Positions 35,451 to 46,733 of a stretch of 64,000 bases of DNA are shown in pieces (position 1 is the first letter of the stretch; each line of letters begins with the position of its first letter). Below the pieces are notes generated by a model. That model saw only the letters and a program-made list of their open reading frames with translations, was not told the origin of the DNA and made no database searches. The stretch covers positions 56,002,042-56,066,041 of the forward strand of contig CM060734.1 in NCBI GenBank assembly GCA_030704615.1. Direction: 5' to 3'. The DNA is from Takakia lepidozioides (Eukaryota > Streptophyta > Takakiopsida > Takakiales > Takakiaceae). The position numbers were made by a program, and so were the translations under genes.

Positions 35451-36539
35451 GGGAAGAGAAGGGAGAGAGGTCGGGGACGAAGAAGAATCTTGTTAATTCA
35501 TTAGATCAGAAGAGGGATTGTGGCCGATCCAGACGGTTGGCAGTCTTCAGAGGGTACTGCGATCTTATCCTCGCTTCAGTATGCTTCAGACTTTTAGATT
35601 AGGAGGTGCAAGGAGAACATATGAGGAAAACCGTTCATTGACAGTGAGGGGGGACTCGCAAAAACGCCTAAGTCCCAACTCCCCTCACCGCAATTTGCGG
35701 AGTGGTCTATATCCCCCACACTCCTAAATTCAAGAGACTAAAAGTCCTCGAAATTACATACCGCAAAATAATTAAAGTGTTTTGTTTTTCACATTTGGGA
35801 AATAGCAGGAGTGGCTACTGAGTTTTGCCGGAAATAGCCATATTTTCTGTTCATCCAATGAAATTTGGACAGAATCATCCTCCTATGTACTTTCATCCAT
35901 GTATATCATCCATATTAGGAGAATTCATCCAAGATTTATATATTTTTTGGAGAATTTTTGCGATTTCATCCATGAGAAAATAGGGAATTTACGACAGAAT
36001 ATTCGATTTGTTTTTTGAAAAAGTGCGAAACTTCGCCAGAAATAAAAACATATGCGGCGCATATGTACTTTATACTCTGGTATGGAAATGATGTATAGGC
36101 ATATATACATATATACGAATACGCCAAATTGTCGCTGTATGTCGGATACCAAGCGCGCCAAAGCCACGTGGCTGGCGGCTGTTCACTTTTCTGGACGTCG
36201 TGTGTTTGACACGTGGTAGGGTACCGTTGGGCGGCCTCACGTGGATGGTCCAGCAGCCGCCGGGGGTCGCGTGTCGCGTGCACTTGTAGTCTGCCGGGAG
36301 CTCAGTGGATGAAAATTTGGCCCTATTGGACAGAATGCATCCGCTCCTCTCAGCTTGTAAGGAGGGAGGGATATAACCTTAGCTCTGTGGATGGAAGTGT
36401 GGGCCTACTGGGAATCATCCATCCTCCACTCTCACTTTTATAACGGAATCTAAAAGGACATTCCAGATAGATCACCGTCCCGGGTGCCGCGCGGCCACGA
36501 GCCACCTTTTTCTTTTTCTTTTCCTTTTTGTTCTTTTTC
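35451..36539. other. Non-coding stretch
   Basis: No gene is recognised. There is an imperfect G-rich/C-rich hairpin near 35643-35690 (gtgagggggg against actcccctcac) and repeated catccat words near 35850-35935. Confidence 0.4.
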
Positions 36540-36656
36540 GGATTGTATTAGTGCCACCACTCAGTCAGGATGCGTGCCGCCCAGATGATTTGTGGTTCGA
36601 ATCCCGCCACCTCGCCTTGAGGTCTTGTATGCCTCATCATTTTAAAAAAAAAAATT
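36540..36656 (+). repeat. tRNA-derived SINE-like unit
   Basis: A box-A-like word (actcagtcaggatgcg, about 36556-36571) is followed about 25 bp later by a good RNA polymerase III box B (ggttcgaatcc, 36594-36604). An A-run tail at 36644-36654 closes the unit. The body does not fold into a full tRNA cloverleaf that I can see, so I call it tRNA-derived rather than a tRNA gene. Confidence 0.5.
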
Positions 36657-37211
36657 TAAATCATTGAAAGGCAGTAAGGCTCCAACATTATTTAAATAAA
36701 ATACATAAATAACCCTTTCAAATTATTTAACTTTTACAAATGGTCCTTTAAAAAATATTGATGTAGAGCACTTTGCCTTTTCCAGTGTAAGAGAGCCATG
36801 TCGACTTAGTTTTTCTTGCTTTGATGGCATTGACCCACCCATTCCATCTGCTTGATCATGACCAAAACAACAACATGTAAACCACGAGAGGCTCTGTCCA
36901 TTGGAGCAAAAGAGAGGGGAGGTTAAATGAAAGCGGGATGATATTTGTGTTGATACAAAAATAGGAATATTCTGAGTGTGTGTTTATGTGTGATACATTT
37001 TGTGTTGAAGATGTATTTTGGAAAGATTCATCCATTTGTTTTTTTTTAAATAATTTATGTGATCTAATTGTAAACCTCACTATTGATGTTTTAATAAGAA
37101 CAAGGAAGCAATATATTTAATTGGTGTTGTAGGATGTAATCAATAAGTTCATATAATTCATTATTTAAGTTATCTGACCATTGGAATCTATGTGTTAATA
37201 CTGGTTTAAAC

Positions 37212-37702
37212 TAGTGTTGGGCGGATATAGAATGATTCGGATATCAAAATCCAGGTATCCAGCCGGATCCGGATCCGGCAGCTATTTCATATCCGGCTAT
37301 TATTCATATCCGGCGGATACATAAAACAGATAAAATGGATAGGATCCTACTCGTCGGATATAAAAAGGATTAATAACCGGATTGTATCCGGATATATACC
37401 AAAAATACCGGATCTCAACTAGATATAAAGGAAATAATAAAATATTAATAATAAAATATTAAAGATGTTATTTTCTATAATTCATATATCGGGATTACCC
37501 TATATCTGCCAGATATTATAATCTGAATATCCGGACTTATTTATATCTGGCAGATTTTTAAAAGCTTCTAGTATGCATAACCGGCGGATATTAGAAATGC
37601 AGATTATTCTAATATCCGGATCCGCAAGATATATCATTCTCTAATTTGTCAAGTATCCGGACCCGGCGGATATTAGAAAAATCTAAGAACCGCCCAACAC
37701 TC
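37212..37702. mobile_element. hAT-type non-autonomous element (MITE-like), 491 bp
   Basis: Terminal inverted repeats TAGTGTTGGGCGG and CCGCCCAACACTC are flanked by a perfect 8-bp target duplication, gtttaaac (37204-37211 and 37703-37710). The 8-bp duplication and CAGTG-like ends are hAT hallmarks. The interior is filled with dispersed atatccgg/ggatccgg words in both orientations and has no transposase. Confidence 0.92.
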
Positions 37703-38153
37703 GTTTAAACCAGGGATTAGATATAGTATTTTCAAGTAAAATATGTATAGGAAGTGATTGAGTAAAATGTTTTCCAATGTCAAGTGATGTGGCATGACTA
37801 ATTGTTGACAAAACTTTAATATGACGCTTTGAGTAGTATGAAACACATACTAAAAAATGGGTATCTAATATTGGCGACGGTAAGTTCTGTATTTCTTGTA
37901 AATATATTTCAATTTCAATTATGCTTGGTACAATTGTAAAACATTGCCTTAAATCTGTTTGAAGCTCTAGTGAAAGAGAAGAAATAATTTCTCTGAAGTG
38001 TAATACAAACATTGGTAAATATTCTGCATCAATTGTTTTAGGTAGCAGAAATAATGTTGATTCAATAAATGATAATGATGGACATGAAAATATAAATGAT
38101 TGAGCAATTTGTAATTTATGTTGAACTAAAAAATTATTAATATTCATTTCCAT
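37683..38153 (-). other. AT-rich open frame of unknown nature
   Basis: A 156-codon frame runs from 38153 into the right end of the hAT element. I recognise no domain. It is long for AT-rich DNA, so it may be a remnant exon of the neighbouring minus-strand pseudogene, but no splice link is evident. Confidence 0.25.
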
Positions 38154-38698
38154 AAATTATTCGTATATCATATAATAAATGGGCACTTGTTGTACTAGTA
38201 ATTCAGATACTCTGCTAAATATTATTTATGGAATTATTTTATGATTTGTTTTTAAAATTACGTATAGTATGTTGAATCCATTTCAAAATATTTTAGAAAC
38301 TATTTTAATGATTGTGTTTATCACTATAACACTCATAAAAATACCCGTTTGAAACTGTTTTGAAGACCACTTTGGAGACTGAATTTAATACTGTAACACT
38401 GAAAAAAACATGTATTTGAGACTGTTTTGAAGACCGTTTTAAAACTGTTTTTGAAAAACAAACCGAGATTTGTAGACCGCAATGAAAACCGCAATGAGTA
38501 TTGAAGCACAAAAATAGTAATTAAAATTTTGTAAGACAAATATTTTGAAAGCTAAAGACATTTAATAAGAAAAACTCAAGTTACATGAACAAAATACATT
38601 GTTTAAATGGAAGTAAACTTACAAGTTTTAAACTCAAAATACAGACCTAAAACGAAATATATAATATAGAATATGTATATGTAGAGAATAAAAACTAT

Positions 38699-40273
38699 CT
38701 AACTATTTAGGTTCCTTAGTTTTTGAAGGCAGATTGTCATCATCGACAAATAGCCGTCGTTTTGGTTTGTCTTCCTGTTGACCAGAAGGTCCATGTTGAA
38801 AAGAGGCTCAGTAAGAGGTTCAGTGCGTGAAAAAACTGTTATCTGAGGTGCTGGTCGAGTATCCAAAGATATGGGTGAACTTTCAAGTTTTGGAAACAAG
38901 TGTGGTTCGATAGATGAATCCTATGTAAATGCTGATAGAACAGATGAGGCTATGTCAGAAATTGTCTGTACAATTTCTAGACCTGGATTGTGCTCTTTAA
39001 AGCCAAACAAGGTAAGAGGTGGGCGATAACATAAATTTATCTTGTAAATTGAATCTAGGTAGAAGGCCCATTTGTTTGTGCTTGCTGCAAGCCAAAAATT
39101 CAGGTTCAGTAGGTTCCAGCCATTGCCCCAGCAAATATGTAATGATGGTTTCAGTCTCATCATTGAGTTTTGCTTGAATAAATGTCTGGTTCACCAGTTG
39201 TTTGTTTGTGAGACAGACGTTGCAATGAAACTAACCATCTTCCTGTCGAATGAAGTATGTGAGTCGGCAGTCGACACAAACTCGCTTGTAGGGTGGAGTA
39301 GATGGATTCAAAATTGAAAGCAGCATGATAATGATATTATAAACAAATTAGTTATTTTTAATTTCTAATATTATGTATATATATAATATCTACGATCAAT
39401 AAGTTGTATTTTTATACCAAAATAAAATAAGGTATATAGTATCAAACATTTAAGTCAACCAAAAAATGATTGTAAATATAAATAAGTCCTCACGATGGGA
39501 CGTTTGCAGAGAGTGGAAGCTTCCATGTATAGCTTGAAGATCGATTTGAGTCGATTCATCCACAACTGACGAAATAATAGTGAACTGCTCAATTCTCCAA
39601 TGTTGCTGCATGTAATATTTTTGAACAAAATCATCACACAATGCCCACCATGATAGGCTTGTATAATTTGATCATATTCCAAGCGGAACTCTAGTCCAAG
39701 GGCGACAATCATGGTCATATTCAGTACTCCCATCTGCAAATTGTAATTCTTATATTCATTTTTGATTGCAATCACCACAACTGCCAATGTAGCGCATGCC
39801 CAAGCCTCATGGGTTCAAACATGAAATTCCTTGATTATGTCAATGTGAAAAAACTTGGGAATCAAATCAAGTTGAAATGTTGTAATACATTTCATTTCTG
39901 TAGTAGACTCAACACGTAACACAACAGACATGTCACCTTTCTCAAAGCCTTTATCTAACTTTCGTCGGATGCCAAACTTTTCAACACTGACATATGAACC
40001 TCTCACCAGTTTATTCTCATCTTGAGCAGTGAAAGCAGAAGATACAGTCAAAGTGATTGTTGTATACTCTGATCTGTCTAACAGATCACAGTGAACAACA
40101 CTTGTTGATTTTGAAGATGTATAAGCTTTCTTTCCAAAAGTACCATAGCGTGATAGAACCTTTCCCTCAAAAGCTACCCCACGAGTAGACTCATCAATAT
40201 CATCTACAATCATTAATGGTCTCTCCCGTATAGGCACAATTGCAGTAGAAGAAGAAGCACAAAAAATAATCAT
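38699..40273 (-). pseudogene. RPA large-subunit-like ssDNA-binding protein (degenerate)
   Basis: The 40273-39815 exon, preceded by an acceptor-like TTTCAG, contains an OB-fold pattern like that of RPA70: RGVAFEGKVLSRYGT, VVHCDLLDRSEYTTITLTVS, LVRGSYVSVEKFGIRRKLDK. Further downstream, at about 39300-39180, is a zinc-ribbon pattern as in the RPA70 C-terminus: RVCVDCRLTYFIRQEDG, then CNVCLTNKQ. A TAG at 39231-39233 replaces the Trp expected just before FHCNVC. The middle exon (about 39790-39455) is open but unrecognised. Such genes are host RPA paralogues or passengers of plant Helitrons; I found no Rep/helicase nearby, so I cannot choose. The exon structure is not resolved and the stop suggests decay. 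Confidence 0.5.
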
Positions 40274-40540
40274 ACCTGAAATTTTGACAGTCTATATTGC
40301 AGAAGCACATATTCAAAATAGAAGCTGTTGAAGCTGAGTTGAGTTGTATCAACAGTTCAAATCCACTTAGCTTCACCATGTCAGAGGATGAACTCTACCA
40401 CAAAGATGAGGTGTATTATAACAATAGTAAACTTGGAAATCACAGTCTGAGAGCAATGTGAAACCATACTGCTCAAAAAAAAAATGAGTACCTTCAACCA
40501 CAGAAGGTAACAACATCTTTCAAACAAGATATGTCATTAA

Positions 40541-41361
40541 CCCCTAATGGACGAGGCGACCTGTTTCAGGTCGCGTCAGAATTCATCTACGATGGCAAAT
40601 CGTTGGATGACCTCGGATCAAAAAACTTTCTGAACGAAAGTTATGCGCCTTGATGTCATGCACATGTCTGTCTTTATGGCACCCTAAAATAATAAAAGCC
40701 CTGCGGTCAGTAATTTTTTTAGTGTGCAGGGGTACCCGAAATTGGCCGTCCAGCAGCTTTGACTTAGTGACGTGACAAACTGAGGGGGTGACAACAAGGT
40801 AAAGTACAAATAGAAACAAATACAAATCTATGCCTGATTTTTTTGTTAGAATTCTGAATTTTTTTTGGAAGTAGTAGTTCATCATTCAAGGAACACTTTC
40901 ACCGCAACAATTGTGATTCCAAGGAATTTTCGACCCCCTAAGCTTGAATTACATGTCATTTGAGCTTCATGGTGTGTTTTGACCCCCCTGTTTTTCCATA
41001 CAAAGCAACCTTATCAAGATTTTGGAATTCTGCAACATGCTTTAGGTGCCACATAATTGGAATCTGGATGGGGTCTTGTGAGGAAATGTTTTTTTGTCGA
41101 TCCAATTTTCTGGTCAAACCATTTTTCCACTCTAAATTTGGAGTGTACCCCAAATTTTGGGCTTGCAAATTTCTTATAATCTTCCAAACGACACGGTGAA
41201 ATGAGCTGAAATTTTCACAGAAGCTGGATGAAGTAGGTAGCCTCCTATTCATACGGTTCTTCCCTATGGAGGTTAGTTTCCTGAGAGATATACCCTCGAA
41301 TCCGTGAGGGTATGTCCTGTTTTGGAGGGGGCCCACCAAAAACTGCCTCGTCCATTAGGGA
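40541..41361. mobile_element. 821-bp TTAA-flanked inverted-repeat element, piggyBac-like
   Basis: The ends CCCCTAATGGACGAGGC and GCCTCGTCCATTAGGGA are inverted repeats, flanked on both sides by TTAA (40537-40540 and 41362-41365); ATTAA is also shared. TTAA duplication with CCC-type ends is characteristic of piggyBac. The interior has only short ORFs without a transposase, so it is non-autonomous. Other superfamilies with A/T-rich target sites cannot be excluded. Confidence 0.7.
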
Positions 41362-43666
41362 TTAATGAAAATCAGTGCATTTATGCACAAGTTGGATTAA
41401 AATAATTTTTTTAAAAGTAAATAGAGAAAGTAAAAAATTCAAAATTATACACATTAAATACTGAACATAAGTTATTTAAAATATATATATTTTTAATAAT
41501 GACAGAGAAAAAATGAAGATTTTTTTTATTTTTTTATTTTTTACTAGAACTTGGGGTAGTGGCCCTAGAGGATTTTATCAGAATTATTAAAAAAAATAAA
41601 AAATTGAAAATGGACACATGGTCAGCAGAAGGAAATAGTGCACCTCATCATTTGAGTTGCAGCCACATCAACTCTATCTTTGTGCAAAAGAAAAATGCCC
41701 AACACCGCCAAGGATCTCTGATAAGGGACCCAAAATCTTTGATTATCAAGAAGCTTTGCATACCTCACTGTCCATATCGCAGTCTCCTCTGCAGCCAGGA
41801 TGTCATCTGCCCTCTCCACTTGGTTGTTGAACCTCGCTCCTAGTGCATTGAGTCTCTTGTAATACTTGTGCCTTCACCCTCTCCTTTATTAGATTCTCTC
41901 TCAAACTCAGATTTTCCATTGTAGCAAAAACCCCAAGTTCTTCTAGCAAGAACTCGGCCAAGCCCTATCTCTTAGGCCTTTGGAGCAAACCCAGAGTAAC
42001 CTAGTGGCAACATGTGCAACAAAGGTAATCCAAAATAGATTCTAAATTCACAGACGTGCTACCATATGCACGTCCCTTGAATCGTGAGATGGTATGCCTG
42101 CAACCTCCTGCAATGCACCATATGCACTCCACAAAGATATAATTGCGTCTTAACATAATAGCCTGATTTGAATGGGATCGGCTCTATAATCTTGCCTTGG
42201 CTCCAGATTGGCGGCAGCTGTCTCTCCTGTTGCACGACCCCTCAATCAATTTTTGTAATCCCTTGCCAGTACCCCTTCATTGAAGCAGCCGCCCATGAAT
42301 TCCCTTGCCCTAACTCCACACGTACACCTACTGTCGTTTGGAGGCTCACATCGCAGCAATACTGGTATCAATATCAATCTCCTCCATCATGATACCAGAC
42401 AGGTTTGGTATACACCGCAGCATGGAGCCAGGTATGTATTGCCCCTAGTATGGTATAGCCCGGGGTATTGGCCACTTACCTACCAGCCGGATATGGTATT
42501 ACCTACCTGGATTGATACCAATATTGATACCAATATTGATACCAATATTGATACCTGGGTTGGACCTATGTACCGATCCAACACTGGTTCAATCCTCGAT
42601 GCCAATGACATGACACATTTCTTATAGCTTGCAACCGAAGGTATAAATGCTTTCTATATATTGAAAGTTTAGATCCGGATCCATTGATATCTGTGCTGAT
42701 ATCTTGATGGGTCTATATCCGCCCAACATTAGTTAGGATAAGATCGTCTTATAAGCAGTAGTGGGTTCAAAGCCAGATGTAAATCAACAATAAAAAGAAA
42801 TGTGATTGGGTCAACAATCATCTAATGTGTGGATACCTAAGACTTTTAAGGTTTGGGCAACTTGATGGCAGTTGTGGAAAGTGTTTATTAGCCTTTTGGG
42901 ATACTTAACGCTTGCTTCAGCGAGAATAAACTTTTTTTGGTTCACATTATTCATCCATTTGGGCAACTTCCATCCCAATACTCCACACCAAATGTACTTC
43001 CATGCGTAAGGATGAAAACCTAATTTTGATCATATTTGTCTACCTCTTCATGTTTCATAGTTTGTGCCTTTCATCATATGCCCCTTGGTGTTTTAAAAGT
43101 CTATCATTTAATGCTCTCTATAATCTCTACTACCTCTTCACATCGTTCTCTTTGTTTCATAATATCTTGACATTTATAATTAAGCTGGCAACAGGTTATG
43201 GATGTTGTCACATACCATATGATCTTGGGTTCAAATTCAGATACAAATATACTAGCACATATTTTTTCAATCGGGGAGACCCCAAAAGTGCTCACCACCT
43301 TGGATTACTTTTAGCAATTCGGTTTCCATATGCTTATATTTCATTATAAGCACGAAGAAATTTTCATTCACAAGTTTTCTGTCGGTAATTTGCAACTAGT
43401 ATATTCCTATATAGCCTATTGGGACCCAAGTTTTTTATTTGATATGGAAAGGTTGTTCAAACAAATTATGATCAGATAGCCCTTATATTATGGGTCTGGA
43501 TCTATTGTCTCTTTCATTTATTTAGCAACCCAAATATCTTTAATCCTCATTTTCAATATGCAATTGCTTTTTGTCAAATCCATATTTCATTTGTCCACAT
43601 ATGAGCATATCCATTTCCTGAAGGATATTTCTTGAGGTGAAGATGATTATATGTTAAATCTCAATT
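41362..43666. other. Non-coding stretch with a possible hAT remnant
   Basis: No gene is recognised. At 42500-42560 a short tandem repeat of gataccaatatt occurs. The word ccgcccaacattag (about 42718-42731) resembles the right end of the two hAT elements in the window, but I see no left partner. Confidence 0.4.
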
Positions 43667-44788
43667 ATGCAAGATAGTCGACGTAAAGGAAAGGGCAAAC
43701 ACCGAGGTACTCTTGAAGAGCCGTGGATTTTATATTTTGCTGGATCGTCCATCAAGAATGCTACACATTCAGGCTTAGGGGCAATTCTGATGAATGAGAT
43801 TCGGCAACCGGTAGAAGAAATTTGTCGCTATCTAGGGGGATACACCCTCAATGTGGCCACATATGCAGGATTGTATGAGGGTTTGAGGGCAGCGCTCGCC
43901 TGGAAAGTTGACCACATTATTTGCTATGGAGGCTCCTGGGTGGTTCATAACCAAGTATTCTGATCTCATTTTTTATTTATATGATGAAAAACCTAGGATA
44001 TTTTGTTGAATTCCATGCTACAATTCCAAGTTATTTCATAAGTGCAATTAAAATAGCAAAAAGTAACCGGGCCAAGGATGGAAAACGGGGGTTTATATGA
44101 ATTAACATTGAATAACACAATGGAGAGATATGGCTTGAAGAGTTGTGTGATGAAGTTGAGTTTGTACTAATTTGTTAGTGCACTTGATGGTCACTTTTAT
44201 GCATGGATATTCAATATGATTATAAGATGGGTATGTTCCTCATTTTTCAAGAAGTACAAAATTATTTCCCTTTAAAAAATAATAATAATTCAAATTCACT
44301 ATATGAAAATTATAGGGAGGTTGGATGATTCAATTGATCTTAATCGTCTAGAGATCACAACTTGACCGTAAAACATTGTACAGGTGGCGGGACGATGGAA
44401 AGTGAAGCAAAGGATAATGAAACTTCTTTGTGAGGGAACAAATCAGCTCATGGATGGATTTAAGACAGTTAAATTGGTGCATATAAGTAGAAACAAGAAT
44501 TTGTATGCTGCTAGGTTGGCTTACGAGGCCATCAATCTGAAAATAGATAGGGATGTGAGTGAGTCTGAAAGTGAAGAAAATGAGGAAAAATCTACTTCTG
44601 AGCTAAGCAATGACGAGTACTATGAACATCCTGTGAATCCGAAGAGACCACCAAAGAAAAGAAGTAGATCAAAATCCAAGGTAAGTGAATTAACTAGTTG
44701 TACTGAACAAAGTGAGGACTTGGAAATCAAACCTAAAAGACCAACTAGGACAAACAAGACAAAGTCGCCTAGAAAACCGCGGAGGTAA
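43667..44788 (+). CDS. RNase H-fold protein lacking catalytic acids
   Basis: Two exons, 43667-43954 and 44384-44788, joined by a clean GT-AG intron, give a continuous frame. The N-terminal domain follows the RNase HI layout of plant and retroelement RNases H (RVT_3 type): WILYFAGSSIKNATHSGLGA, YLGGYTLNVATYAGLYEGL, DHIICYGGSWVVHNQ, then after the intron VAGRWKVKQRIMKLL and HISRNKNLYAARLA. The four positions that carry the metal-binding acids are altered: FDGS to FAGS, AEY to ATY, GDS to GGS and AD to AA. The C-terminal tail has an acidic block (ESESEENEEK) and basic blocks (PKRPPKKRSRSKSK, KTKSPRKPRR) that look like nuclear localisation signals. It may be a retroelement-derived host gene with a binding role or a slowly decaying fragment; the open frame and splice favour the first. 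Upstream exons may be missing. Confidence 0.6.
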
Positions 44789-45760
44789 ATAATCATTGAT
44801 ATACTTTGCTTTTTGAATCATGATCTGGATTATTGTTCTTTATTCCTGAAAATGTTATCATATCGAACTGCAAACACATAATTGTGAAAGCATCAAATAC
44901 AAAAGAGATCTCTAGCTCTCTCATGTTGTTTATGTGGTGTTATTCAAATGAGTCTTTCTTCATCTATATTTCAAGTATCACACTCAAAACACACATATCT
45001 ATGATGATATCATGTATAGATATTTAAAGATTTTACACATTTTTCATCTTTATGACTAATGTAATTTAGGAGATTCTTATTGAGTGTAAGTTGGCTCTAA
45101 GAACAATGTGCATGAATACAAACTAACAAAAAACTACTCTATATATATTACTACATTTTCTTGAATTGTAGAGTGTTATTAGTCTTGGTTTTCTAATGGG
45201 TCAATGATTCATCTTTATAGAGGTTTGAAGAACTTGCTAATAATTTGTTTAGAAAAACAAATAAAAAATAACTACCTTAGCTCAGTTTCAGAATAGAATG
45301 AATTATATTATATTATTATAAATTTGGAATATTACAAAAAATGGTGCCTTTACAGAATTTATTTGCCTCTCTATCGTCTTTTTTTCTTCTTCAAAATATC
45401 AAACAAAATCTTTAGTAGTAATAGTATCTTTAAAATATTTATGAATATTCATTGAATGAACCCCTAATATCTTTTTCTAGTCTATTGTTAATTAATCAGA
45501 CACAATTCCACTATGGTTTATGGAAGGTTCTTTAAGCAAAGTTAAACAAAATTAAACTTGCAACATAGTGACAATCAATGTTTTTATTTCTTATTATTTT
45601 TTCTAGACTATCTATAGAATCCCAAATCCATGGGTTTGGGCTACTCATTTACAAAACCATGGTTAGTCCCACCTTGTGCAAATAGTGAACCCCATTGCAA
45701 GGTAGCACAAGTTACCGAGCATTTTAGGATCCCTCTCTAAGCACCTTCTCTTAGAGAGGT
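44789..45760. other. AT-rich stretch without recognised features
   Basis: Only short ORFs occur and no repeat structure stands out. It follows the RNase H-fold gene and probably includes its 3' UTR. Confidence 0.4.
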
Positions 45761-46210
45761 GTCAAGTTAATGTACTAGTAGTGTGAAACTGACTAATATA
45801 TAATTAGTTTTTATATATTGACACTTGGGCTTGATCCAAGTGTCAATCCAGGGATCAAGAGATTTGTTGACCCTGGACGTGGTTTATCTTCACAGCAGAC
45901 GCGGTGAGGCTCATACCTCTCGAGTTGAGCCTCCCGCGTCTGGCTATGGCACCGTGTGTGGATTCTCCACAGCTTGGGGTGCACCGGGCTCGATTCCTGT
46001 TTTATGAGTGAAATGTAAGGTTCTTGTTGTTTTATGTCTGATATCACTCGAGAGAGATGAGCTTTACCACGTCTGCCATGAAGATAAATCACGCCCAGGG
46101 GCCAACAAATCTCTTGATCCCTGGATTTACACTTGGATCAAGCCCACATGTCAATTATAAAAATTAGTTATATATTAGTCAGTTTCACACTACTAGTAAA
46201 TTAACTTGAC
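45761..46210. mobile_element. 450-bp foldback element
   Basis: Two arms of about 160 bp (45761-45925 and about 46047-46210) are inverted copies of each other. The outer words gtcaagttaat and tactagtagtgtgaaactga are followed inward by cttgatccaagtgt, ccagggatcaagagatttgt and tttatcttca in matching order. The arms differ at scattered positions and are separated by about 120 bp. A transcript through it would form a long hairpin. I could not define a target-site duplication, so the superfamily is open. Confidence 0.85.
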
Positions 46211-46545
46211 ATACCTGTAAATCCAAATGGCTGAATTTATCCAGGCGTAGGGCCATCAAATGATTTCATATCACTTATCAGATGACATTGGGTTGACTGC
46301 CAATTACTGTTTTTCTACAAATCCCTGAACGTCTCATCTTCCATGAGTTGAGACTCTTTCAACATGTCAACAGTCAGATTATTGCTATACAATCCCAACT
46401 TACCCATGGGATCATCATCTGAGAAACCATCCAACTCACAATCCCCTTCACTAGCAGAATCGCCAATATATAAATGTCCATCCTCCCCATCCCAATCACT
46501 ATCATTATCTCAATCTGGAAGGAGGGCGCTTCCTAGTTATCATTC

Positions 46546-46600
46546 CTGACGTGACGTGGCTCGGACACGTCAGACGTCACGTCACGTCATGTCGAATCCG
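46546..46600. repeat. GACGTGACGTGG inverted repeat
   Basis: ctgacgtgacgtggc and the nearby gacgtcacgtcacgtca pair as a short hairpin just before the hairpin array. The words resemble the GACGTGG words at the ends of the Mutator-like element at 14.0 and 33.9 kb. Confidence 0.6.
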
Positions 46601-46733
46601 GACGTTTACCCATGTAATTTTTTATATATATATTTGACTTTTACGATTTACTTCTATCCTTTGTAATGATATGACAGCCACGGTGTAAAACAGACGTGGC
46701 CAATTATTAAAATTTATTACTTCATTTAAAAAA

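Noticed and set aside
36556-36620. A functional tRNA gene at the box A/box B pair
   Set aside because: I could not fold acceptor and anticodon stems; the A-run tail fits a SINE better.
42340-42731. A third complete hAT element
   Set aside because: Only a right-end-like word (ccgcccaacattag) is visible, with no inverted left end or 8-bp duplication.
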